Shown here: positions 1 to 6,686 of the stretch, in pieces
How the letters are laid out: each line of letters begins with the position of its first letter
How positions within the stretch are numbered: position 1 is the stretch's first letter
From: an uncultured bacterium
Lineage (GTDB): Bacteria > Bipolaricaulota > Bipolaricaulia > UBA7950 > UBA9294
Assembly: GCA_903859225.1 (NCBI GenBank)
Contig: CAIOLV010000030.1
Span: 1-6,773, forward strand
Length of the DNA: 6,773 nucleotides
Direction: 5' to 3'
Position numbers and translations under genes: made by a program
Notes under the pieces: generated by a model
Database searches by the model: none
What the model was told of the DNA's origin: nothing
Seen by the model: only the letters and a program-made list of their open reading frames with translations

Positions 1-117
1 GCTGTCCACGCGTTCGCTGAGATTCTCACGACGGCCGGCATCCCGACGACGGTCCGCGACAGTCGCGGCGCGGAGATCGCGGCCGGGTGCGGCCAGCTCC
101 GCGCCCGTCGGCGCTAG
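1..117 (+). CDS. rlmN: 23S rRNA (adenine2503-C2)-methyltransferase RlmN, C-terminal end (partial)
   Basis: Only the last 38 codons are present, read in frame from base 1 to a TAG stop at 115-117; the 5' part lies left of the window. The residues fit the end of RlmN: a helix with AFAEIL, the strand GIPTTVRDSRG, then GCGQL just before a short basic tail. In characterised RlmN (radical SAM; methylates C2 of A2503 in 23S rRNA and also A37 of some tRNAs), the Cys of this CGQL motif is a catalytic cysteine that becomes methylated during turnover. It is retained here as residue 30 of the visible stretch. The usual DIDAACGQL reads AEIAAGCGQL, a mild divergence. The radical SAM CxxxCxxC motif cannot be seen, so the call rests on the tail alone. 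Cfr, the A2503-C8 paralogue, is a less likely alternative. The gene converges on the sigma factor gene and their stop codons overlap. Confidence 0.85.
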   Translation, partial: AVHAFAEILTTAGIPTTVRDSRGAEIAAGCGQLRARRR

Positions 118-998
118 CTCCTGAGCAGCGACCGGTAGTAGTCGAGGGCACGCACGCCCCACCGTTCGGTGAGGTGCTCCATCCCCTCGTTCACCAGCTG
201 ACGAGCGCGCTCGCGGCTCACTTCCATGATTCGTCCGACCTCGGAGAGGTTGTAGGGGCAGCCGTCCTCGATTCCGTAGTGCAGCCGAACGGCCAGCGCC
301 TGTCGCGCCGGAAGGCCGTTCAGCAGGGCCTCGAGCTCCTCACGGAAGAGCAGCCGCAACGCCTCGTGCTCGGGAGACAAGCCGCTCTCGTCGGCCATGC
401 GCTCCTCGAGCAGCTCATCCTCCTCGCCCCCGACCGGACGATCGAGAGAGACGATCTCGTTGACCTGTTTCTCGACGCCCTGGAGACGATCGGCCGACAA
501 CCCCGTCGCGTCCATCACCGCGCCTTCGTCGATCGACTCTTCCTCGCCGAGCGACCGGATCTCCGACATGCGGCGCACCGCACGGAACATGTAGTCGGGA
601 ATCCGAATCATCCGCGTGTAGGTCCCGATGGCGGCGAGGATGCCGCGGCGAACCCACCACGTCGCGTAGGTGCTGAGACGGAAGCCGCGCTCCGGGTCGA
701 ATCGGTCCACCGCCTCGATCAGGCCCATATTGCCCTCTTGGATGATGTCGGCCATGGGCATTCCGGTGTCAGCGTAGTCTTGCGCGATCTTAGCCACGAG
801 ACGCAGGTTGGAGACGATGAGACGTTCGCGGGCTCCCGCCACTCCGCGAGCCATCTCGCGCGCCAATGCTTGTTCCTCCTCGCGGGACAGAACGGGAAAG
901 CGCGCGATCTCACGGTAGTAGATCTGAAGGATCGATGGACCTCGATCCCCCTTCTCTACCTCATGCTCCAGGTCCTCCTGCTCATCGTTGATGCCCAT
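114..998 (-). CDS. RNA polymerase sigma-70 family factor, group 2-like, with divergent region 2.4
   Basis: A 294-residue primary-like sigma factor that would bind core RNA polymerase and select promoters. An acidic N-terminus (about 1-20) is followed by region 1.2 (22-52, ILQIYYREIARFPVLSREEE), region 2 (57-124, with NLRLVAKIA, DIIQEGNMGLIEAVDRF and RGFRLSTYATWW), region 3 (125-210) and region 4 (218-278). Region 4 ends in a helix-turn-helix with SRERARQL at 261-268. It lacks region 1.1, so it is smaller than RpoD and closer in size to RpoS-type group 2 factors. The -35-reading Arg, Glu, Arg and Gln of region 4.2 are kept. In region 2.4 the positions matching E. coli sigma70 Gln437, Thr440 and Arg441 are Arg118, Leu121 and Ala122. 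I chose ATG at 998 because it begins the conserved protein and follows the pus10 stop by 10 bases; the frame stays open 29 codons further into pus10. The Shine-Dalgarno sequence is weak, suggesting coupling to pus10. Not recognised as a named sigma factor. Confidence 0.88.
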   Translation of the reverse strand: MGINDEQEDLEHEVEKGDRGPSILQIYYREIARFPVLSREEEQALAREMARGVAGARERLIVSNLRLVAKIAQDYADTGMPMADIIQEGNMGLIEAVDRFDPERGFRLSTYATWWVRRGILAAIGTYTRMIRIPDYMFRAVRRMSEIRSLGEEESIDEGAVMDATGLSADRLQGVEKQVNEIVSLDRPVGGEEDELLEERMADESGLSPEHEALRLLFREELEALLNGLPARQALAVRLHYGIEDGCPYNLSEVGRIMEVSRERARQLVNEGMEHLTERWGVRALDYYRSLLRS

Positions 999-1008
999 CC
1001 CAGCCACT

Positions 1009-2289
1009 TTACGGCACCCGACTTCGCGAATCCATCGCGCGCGCATGCGCATCGGGGAACTCACCCGACACGATGCCGAGGACATCGAGTTCGGAGACCC
1101 GAGCCTCCAGCCCCAGCCGGCCGGCGAGGCAGGGTTCCGTGCGCCCTTCGTCGCCCGAGACGAGTTCCTTCACGTAGAGCCCTCCGTCGGTGTGGAACTC
1201 GATCTCCGCTTCACGCTCGCCGCGCATCGCCCCGGACGCCGAGTGCAGCCGACGCGTCCGCACGAGGTCGGCCCTGCGGTGAGCGACCCGCCGCGGCGTG
1301 CGTTGAGCGATGTCTCCGACCAGTGACTGCAGCGCAGCCGACAGCGCGTCGGGCGACACGACGTCCCCGAACTCGACGATGGCGCGGTACGTCTTCTCCG
1401 CTGCGGTCTCCTTGACGTGTGAGACCATTCCTCGCGAAGCCCAGCGCAATGCGCCGACCTCAACCTTGCCGCGAGCTTCGTCGTTCGCCTCACGTCCCAG
1501 CGCCTCGATATCGATCGTCCTTGTCCGCGGCTCGCACAGCTCCAGCACGAACGGCCGCCCCGTGCCAAGCATTCGCGCGTCGATGTCCTCTCGCCCGGCG
1601 CCATGAAGGATCGCCGCGGACGCTCCCGCCGCTCGGACGAACGGTGCCGCCAGTAGCTCCTCGACCGACTCCGGGTACTGCTTCCCCGTCCCACCGCAGA
1701 CTGCGCACCCGCGCCCGCGGCAGCGCCGGCAGGGCCAGTGCGTCTGAGGGATTCCGCGCAACACCTTGCGGTAGCGCCCGTAGAGGAACACGGACGCAAT
1801 CGCGAGCTCGACCACTCCCGCGCCGAGGTCGACGGTGAGCTTCACGTCAGGGTCGTTGAAATCCACCGTGCCGTGACCCACGAGGGTCTCGAACGCCTTG
1901 CCGACGGTCCGATTCCACGCGTGCTTCTGCGGCTCCGCGTGGGCGAGCCGAAACCGCTCGACGAAAAAGGCCTCTGCTTCCTGCCAACGCAGCGTGGGCT
2001 TCACCGCGAACAGGTACGTCGAGAACTCCACTCCCTCGACCCGTTGGCGCGCCCGCTCCGCCCATGCTGCGGCCTCGGAGAAGACGTCTTGGCAGACCCA
2101 GCAGCGCCCTGCGTTTCCCTGCTCGCCGGCCATCGCCAGTGCAACCCTCAGCGCGCGACCGCGCTCCTCGTTCGACCATCCGTGGCCGAGTCGGCCGAAC
2201 GCGCTCCCAAGGCACGCGTCGCAGATCGGCCCTGCGGCAAGAATGTCGCGCGCCGCGGGCATGGCCTCCGACAGGAATTCCTCGTTCAC
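1009..2289 (-). CDS. pus10: tRNA pseudouridine synthase Pus10, archaeal type
   Basis: A 426-residue enzyme of the Pus10 family, which isomerises uridine 55 (and in archaea often also 54) in the T-loop of tRNA. The N-terminal accessory (THUMP-like) part carries CDAC (23-26) and CWVC (63-66), a four-cysteine zinc site, plus GRLGHGWSNEERG (32-44). A second cysteine cluster, CRRC then CAVC (187-198), leads into TGKQYPESVEELL, as in archaeal Pus10. The catalytic domain has HGAGREDIDARMLGTGRPF (229-247); by alignment with the GRxD motif of pseudouridine synthases, Asp235 is the likely nucleophile. It continues with QRTPRRVAHRRADLVRTRR (329-347) and GLYVKELVSGDEGRT (370-384). Length fits archaeal Pus10 (about 400 residues) rather than the longer human protein. 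The GTG start at 2287-2289 overlaps the lhr TGA by four bases and has GGAGG six bases upstream. All recognisable motifs are intact. Family identity is very sure; the exact target (54, 55 or both) is not visible from sequence. Confidence 0.95.
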   Translation of the reverse strand: MNEEFLSEAMPAARDILAAGPICDACLGSAFGRLGHGWSNEERGRALRVALAMAGEQGNAGRCWVCQDVFSEAAAWAERARQRVEGVEFSTYLFAVKPTLRWQEAEAFFVERFRLAHAEPQKHAWNRTVGKAFETLVGHGTVDFNDPDVKLTVDLGAGVVELAIASVFLYGRYRKVLRGIPQTHWPCRRCRGRGCAVCGGTGKQYPESVEELLAAPFVRAAGASAAILHGAGREDIDARMLGTGRPFVLELCEPRTRTIDIEALGREANDEARGKVEVGALRWASRGMVSHVKETAAEKTYRAIVEFGDVVSPDALSAALQSLVGDIAQRTPRRVAHRRADLVRTRRLHSASGAMRGEREAEIEFHTDGGLYVKELVSGDEGRTEPCLAGRLGLEARVSELDVLGIVSGEFPDAHARAMDSRSRVP

Positions 2290-5200
2290 GCCGCGCCTCC
2301 AAAACGCCGGTAGAGACCCATGGTCTGATCATCGCGCACGAACCCAACCGCCGCCAGATCCGAGGCAGCTTCGCTTGTCGCGGCGGGTGCCCCGCCCCAC
2401 GTCTCGACGCGAATCCGCGGAGGCTGTCCAGCACGGCGCACGAGCTGCGGCAGAAGCAACAAGGCGGCCCGCCGTTCGTCCGCTGCAAGGTCCGCCAGTG
2501 GAACGAGCTTCGTCGCCCGCGCCTCGACGGCGATGAGCGGTTGCCCTCCTCGCACGATCACGTAGTTGCCCGGACCCCGCCGCGGAACGCCGTCCACCGG
2601 AACGACATCGCCAAGGAGGAACGCGGGGTCCATCACGTGCAGGAGGAGCCTGTCGCCCCCCGCGCGTTCGCGCCGCAGCTCGTTCCGCATGTCGGCGACA
2701 GCAAACTGCGGCCCCGAGAGCCCGGAGACGAACAGACCCCGGTCCACCTCGCCGCGCCACTCCATCCGCGAGAGGATGGGGTACGCCTCGGTCCACCGGA
2801 CTCCGGTCGGTTCCCGGTCGACGAACTCGCGCGACAGGAATCCGTACCGAGAAAGGAGAACGCGCACGACCGCGCTCACCGACTCCTCGCGATCGCCCGC
2901 GGGCCTCTCGCCGACAACCGACCATCGCCCCATCCCCGGGGTTGGCACACCGCGACTCGGGCCGGAACGCAACGCGGCGATCAGCGAGTCGTTCGTGACC
3001 CACCCACTCCACGTCAACTCCCACAACGCCTCGTCGACCGAGGCGGGCAGCGAGCCCAGCCCTCCCGCGATCTGATGCAGGAAGGACGCCCCATTCGCCG
3101 TGAGGTACTCGACCGCGCGCGCCGCGATCCCCGCGGGATCGCCCGAACGATGCGGCAAGAGGTCGACCTCCGCTCCTGTCGGCGCGAAGCCGAGGACACG
3201 CGTTCCGCCAAAGCGCGCCCCGCGCCACTCGATGAGCCCGCCGCGGATGAGCGGGTCGAGACGGGTGCGCTCCGGGTTCTCGAGGCGCACCGCGAGGATC
3301 TCCGGCCACACCGCGACGGGCGCGAGCCAACCCGCCAGCTGGTCGAGCACCTCGCGGAGTCCCTCGGCGCCGCGGAGCGGCTCCACGACGTGCTGGCGCC
3401 GCAGGATGGCCGCAGCGAGCGCATGCGGAGACGCAGGCGCGGCCTCGCGCCGTCGCGCCGAGACCGTCATCCGCCTCAGCCCCAGGAGCACGTCTCGGTC
3501 GAGAAGAGCCCCGCGCCGACCAGGGAGATCCGCACGCACGATGCGCCCGCCACCGAGTAGCGCCTCGCCGCCCATTCCGGCGCCCGGGTACTTTGCCCGA
3601 GTCTCGGCATCCGTACGCCCCGCGTGCGCCGCAACGTACCGGAGCAGGAGCTTCTCGATGCCCTCCTCGTCCCCGTCGTACGCCGTCGCGTCGTCCGCCG
3701 CAACCAGCCGCTCTTCTCCCGTAAGCGCCGTGCGGATCCTTCGGATTCGTCCTTCTCGCTCCAAGTCCGCGAGGGCGCCGATCGCGTCAGGCTCGCAGCG
3801 CGCGCGCAACTCCTCCTCCGTCAGGTCGCCAATGCACAGCAAGAGGTCGATCGCCTCCGCTCCAGTTCGCGCACGGTGGAAAGCGGACAGCCCCTGCAGG
3901 CGTTCCTCCATGGTGCGGACCGCGTCCGCGCTCACCAACTCGGAAGACGGAGATCCCTCGAGAAGCTCGCCGAGGAGATCGCCGTCCACGGGCGTCGTCC
4001 TCGCCGCGGGCTGGTCGGCCTCATACATGTACTTGCCCACGAAGTCGAGCAGAAGCGCGCCGGTGAGCGGCGAAGGGCCGCTTCCCCTACGGACCGCGAA
4101 CCGCGCGTCGCCACCCGCGAGCCGCCCGGCGAAGCCTTCGAGCGCGGCGATCGGCAGTGCGTCGTCAAGGATCTCGCGGTACGTCTCCGCGACGATCGGA
4201 AACCGCGGATGCTCGCTCGCGTAGGTCAAGAGGTCGTGCGACCGCAGGCGCTGCAGCCAGAGAGGAACGCGCTTCCCCGGCCGCGACCGCGGGAGCAGGA
4301 GTGCCCGCCCCGCGTTGCGGCGGAACCGTAGCGCGAAGTACGGCGAGTCGCGCAACTCCTCGACGAGACGGCCGCGGATGTCGCCGTCGCAGAGGGACTC
4401 AAGCGCGCGTTCGATCTCCTCCAACCGAATCGCTCCGGGACGCAGCAGGATTCCTTCATTCGACACGATGCCTTCCGGCGGCTCGTGACCAGCTCGACGC
4501 AGCTCGGCGCGCAGCGCCAGCCACAGTGCAACGTGGAACGAGCGGCCGAACGTCGACACCATCCCGACTCGCAGGTCGCCCGCCTCATTCGGAAAGGCGT
4601 CGACGACGATCGTGCGGTCGTCGGGCAAGTCCGCGCTCCCGCCCTGCTCGCCGAGGAAGTCGGAGAGGTTCTGTGCCGCGGCCGCGTCGAGGGCACACTC
4701 GCTCTCGAGCCACGAGATGAGGTCGCCGGCGGCTCGATGCTGCACGCATTCCGCGACAAACGCGCCCAGTCGCTCGCCAAACTCTGCATCGTGGCCGAGG
4801 CCTTCGCCTTTCCAGAAGGGGAGCTGTGCTTCCTCCGCCGCGGACGGAGCCACGACGACGCGGTCATGCCGAACGTCGACGATCTTCCATCGCCCGGTGC
4901 CAAGGACGAAGGTGTCGCCGATGCGCCGCTCGAACACGAACTCCTCGTCGAGCTCGCCGAGCCTCGTCTTTCCGTCGTCGAGCACCATGGCGTACTGCCC
5001 AGTGTCGGGGATCGTCCCGCCGGCAGCGATCGCGGCATGCATCGCCCCGGGCAAGGCGGAGAGTCGATCCGTGCTCCGTTCCCACAGTAGGCGCGCCCGC
5101 AGCCCGGGGAACGCCGGGGAGTGGTAGCCGCCGGACATCATGTCGAGCACCGCGTCGAAGCTCGATCGCGGCAGCCGGTGGAACGGATCGGCCTGGCGGA

Positions 5201-6527
5201 CGCAACGATAGAGAGCGTCAGCGTTCCAGTCCTCGACGGCCACCATCGCTACGACCTGCTGAGCGAGCACGTCGAGCGGGTTCGCCGGAACGTGAACCTC
5301 CGAGATCTCGCCGCGCAACATCGACCGCGCCATGCCCGCCATTCGTAGGAGATCGCTCCGCGTCTTCGGGATCATTCGCCCGGCGCTCTTGCCGTGGAAC
5401 ACGTGGCCCGCCCGCCCGACGCGCTGAAGCCCGCTCGCGACCGACGTCGGAGTCTCCACCTGGCAGACGAGGTCAATCGCTCCCATGTCAATCCCGAGTT
5501 CGAGCGACGCCGTCGCCACGAGCGCCGGCAGCCGCCCCGCTTTGAGGTCGCCCTCGATCTCCTTCCGGTACTCCTTCGACACGCTCCCGTGATGGGCGCG
5601 CACCATCCGATGCCCGGCGAGACGATTCATCTCCGCCGCGATCCGCTCCACCGCTCGGCGGTTGTTGGCGAAGATGAGGGTCGACGTGTGCGTCCTCGCG
5701 AGATCCAGCAGTAGGGCGTAGATCGCCGGCCACGCCGACGGCGCCTGCCCATCCGGGCGAGGCAGGAGGCGCATGTCGGGCACAGGAGAGACCACGGCGA
5801 GATCGAGGTCCTTCCGCATTCCGCAGTCGACGATCGATATCGGCCGCGGCTCGCCCTCGGCGTCGACGCCGCCGAGGAAGCGCGCGACGCGGTCGAGGGG
5901 CCGCTGTGTGGCGGACAGTCCCACGCGGACGAGCGGGCGTCCGACCAGCTGTTCGAGGCGCTCGAGAAGCAGCGCGAGGAAGCTCCCCCGCTTCTCTCCG
6001 CATAGGGTGTGGATCTCATCCACGATGACGTACCGAACATCTTGCAGCATCTCGCGCGACCGCCTCGCGGTCACAAGGAGATGAAGCGATTCAGGCGTCG
6101 TGATCAACAAGTCGGGCGGCCGACGCAGCATGCGCTGGCGCTCCGCCGGCGAGGTATCTCCCGTCCTCACCCCTACGCGGATATCGGCGATCGGAGCACC
6201 CATCTTCTCGGCGCAGGCTCGAATCCCTGCGAGCGGCGCCTCGAGATTGCGCTCGATGTCGGCCGCCAGGGCGCGCAGCGGCGAGACGTACACCACATGG
6301 ACGCCTCCGTGCGCTGCTCCTCGGGTTGCTCCCCCCGTCACAAGGTCGTTGATCGCGTAGAGGAAAGCGGCCAGCGTCTTTCCGGACCCGGTGGGAGCGA
6401 GGATGAGCGTGTTTTCCCCTCGGGCGATCCGGGGCCACCCCAACTCCTGGGGCGGCGTCGGCGCAGCATAGGTCGCCTGGAACCAACACGCGACCGGGGG
6501 CGCAAAGAGATCGAGCACGGAGGCCAT
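2286..6527 (-). CDS. lhr: Lhr-type superfamily 2 helicase, full length with Lhr C-terminal domain
   Basis: A 1413-residue ATP-dependent 3'-5' translocase and helicase of the Lhr (large helicase-related) family, cytoplasmic, acting on DNA or RNA:DNA hybrids. RecA domain 1 holds Walker A APTGSGKT (44-51), VSPLRALAADIERN (81-94), TTPESLHLL (143-151), DEIH (170-173) and SAT (205-207). RecA domain 2 holds TLIFANNRRAVERIA (283-297), HHGSVSKEYR (312-321), VATASLELGIDMG (337-349) and QRVGRAGH (368-375). Next come the winged helix and the Lhr-specific beta-rich domain, with GGTIPDTGQYA (503-513), GELDEEFVFERRIGDTFVLG (524-543) and LPFWKG (569-574). After about residue 880 lies the Lhr-CTD of winged-helix repeats seen in full-length bacterial Lhr, ending with YGFLSREF, a YPILSRMEWRGEVDRGLFV-type block and GPQFA. 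In E. coli this C-terminal region has been reported to have uracil-DNA glycosylase activity; I cannot judge that here. The length is near that of E. coli and mycobacterial Lhr. ATG at 6527 has GGAG nine bases upstream. First gene of the operon. Confidence 0.96.
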   Translation of the reverse strand: MASVLDLFAPPVACWFQATYAAPTPPQELGWPRIARGENTLILAPTGSGKTLAAFLYAINDLVTGGATRGAAHGGVHVVYVSPLRALAADIERNLEAPLAGIRACAEKMGAPIADIRVGVRTGDTSPAERQRMLRRPPDLLITTPESLHLLVTARRSREMLQDVRYVIVDEIHTLCGEKRGSFLALLLERLEQLVGRPLVRVGLSATQRPLDRVARFLGGVDAEGEPRPISIVDCGMRKDLDLAVVSPVPDMRLLPRPDGQAPSAWPAIYALLLDLARTHTSTLIFANNRRAVERIAAEMNRLAGHRMVRAHHGSVSKEYRKEIEGDLKAGRLPALVATASLELGIDMGAIDLVCQVETPTSVASGLQRVGRAGHVFHGKSAGRMIPKTRSDLLRMAGMARSMLRGEISEVHVPANPLDVLAQQVVAMVAVEDWNADALYRCVRQADPFHRLPRSSFDAVLDMMSGGYHSPAFPGLRARLLWERSTDRLSALPGAMHAAIAAGGTIPDTGQYAMVLDDGKTRLGELDEEFVFERRIGDTFVLGTGRWKIVDVRHDRVVVAPSAAEEAQLPFWKGEGLGHDAEFGERLGAFVAECVQHRAAGDLISWLESECALDAAAAQNLSDFLGEQGGSADLPDDRTIVVDAFPNEAGDLRVGMVSTFGRSFHVALWLALRAELRRAGHEPPEGIVSNEGILLRPGAIRLEEIERALESLCDGDIRGRLVEELRDSPYFALRFRRNAGRALLLPRSRPGKRVPLWLQRLRSHDLLTYASEHPRFPIVAETYREILDDALPIAALEGFAGRLAGGDARFAVRRGSGPSPLTGALLLDFVGKYMYEADQPAARTTPVDGDLLGELLEGSPSSELVSADAVRTMEERLQGLSAFHRARTGAEAIDLLLCIGDLTEEELRARCEPDAIGALADLEREGRIRRIRTALTGEERLVAADDATAYDGDEEGIEKLLLRYVAAHAGRTDAETRAKYPGAGMGGEALLGGGRIVRADLPGRRGALLDRDVLLGLRRMTVSARRREAAPASPHALAAAILRRQHVVEPLRGAEGLREVLDQLAGWLAPVAVWPEILAVRLENPERTRLDPLIRGGLIEWRGARFGGTRVLGFAPTGAEVDLLPHRSGDPAGIAARAVEYLTANGASFLHQIAGGLGSLPASVDEALWELTWSGWVTNDSLIAALRSGPSRGVPTPGMGRWSVVGERPAGDREESVSAVVRVLLSRYGFLSREFVDREPTGVRWTEAYPILSRMEWRGEVDRGLFVSGLSGPQFAVADMRNELRRERAGGDRLLLHVMDPAFLLGDVVPVDGVPRRGPGNYVIVRGGQPLIAVEARATKLVPLADLAADERRAALLLLPQLVRRAGQPPRIRVETWGGAPAATSEAASDLAAVGFVRDDQTMGLYRRFGGAA
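2296..2300 (-). promoter_or_regulatory. Ribosome binding site of pus10
   Basis: On the minus strand a GGAGG sits six bases before the GTG at 2289, inside the last codons of lhr. This near-perfect Shine-Dalgarno at good spacing fixes the GTG as the start, despite the rarer start codon. It implies that pus10 can recruit ribosomes itself as well as by termination-reinitiation from lhr. Confidence 0.8.
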
Positions 6528-6533
6528 GGCCTC
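6520..6533. repeat. 14-bp perfect palindrome centred on the lhr start codon
   Basis: GAGGCCATGGCCTC reads the same on both strands. In the lhr mRNA it could fold as a five-base-pair stem (GAGGC with GCCUC) with CAUG in the loop, which presents the start codon in the loop. Whether this matters for translation is unknown; short palindromes occur by chance in GC-rich DNA. Confidence 0.4.
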
Positions 6534-6536
6534 ATT

Positions 6537-6540
6537 CTCC
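6537..6540 (-). promoter_or_regulatory. Ribosome binding site of lhr
   Basis: The minus-strand sequence before the lhr ATG reads GGAGAATGAGGCC then ATG, placing GGAG nine bases upstream of the start. A second purine tract (GAGG) lies too close, two bases before the ATG. This supports the start at 6527, which also fits the usual N-terminus of Lhr proteins (a few residues before a WFxATYAAPTPPQ-like Q-motif region). Confidence 0.55.
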
Positions 6541-6574
6541 GAATCGCCGTCAGGAGGTCAACTCCGTTGGTCTC

Positions 6575-6603
6575 TTGCTTTCTCGTGTATCGTATTGTAT
6601 AGT
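6575..6603 (+). promoter_or_regulatory. Candidate sigma-70 promoter reading rightwards, away from lhr
   Basis: A -35-like TTGCTT at 6575-6580 and a -10-like TATAGT at 6598-6603 are separated by exactly 17 bases. They lie in the only AT-rich patch of the window. The promoter would start transcription near 6610 and drive a plus-strand gene beyond the right edge. The same AT-rich patch read on the minus strand offers TATACA and TACAAT as -10 elements for lhr but no matching -35, so this is probably a divergent promoter region with a weaker or activator-dependent lhr side. Confidence 0.45.
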
Positions 6604-6686
6604 GCTCCTATCCGCTCCAGGGAGTGTGGGGGATTCTCTATCTTGGCGCGGGACCTCCGGGTGGAGAGAGATGGGGAGCCACCGTT

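Noticed and set aside
112..130. Hairpin across the rlmN/sigma stop codons as a bidirectional terminator
   Set aside because: Only 7 base pairs with a bulge and a 4-base loop, and no T run on either side; mentioned only as context for the convergent overlap.
1042..1051. Ten-base palindrome GCGCATGCGC near the end of pus10
   Set aside because: It lies in coding sequence of GC-alternating composition where such palindromes are common by chance.
999..1085. Longer sigma protein starting at 1085
   Set aside because: The extra 29 residues are basic, unlike any sigma N-terminus, lie within the end of pus10 and have no ribosome binding site.
87..1415. A 442-codon plus-strand open frame antisense to the sigma gene and pus10
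   Set aside because: It is rich in Arg, Pro and Ala, has no recognisable domain and lies opposite two strongly identified genes; long shadow frames are expected in GC-rich DNA.
2064..4224. Long plus-strand open frames antisense to lhr and pus10 (2064-3560 and 3100-4224)
   Set aside because: Arg/Ser/Pro-rich low-complexity translations with no motifs, opposite a helicase whose domains are continuous in frame.
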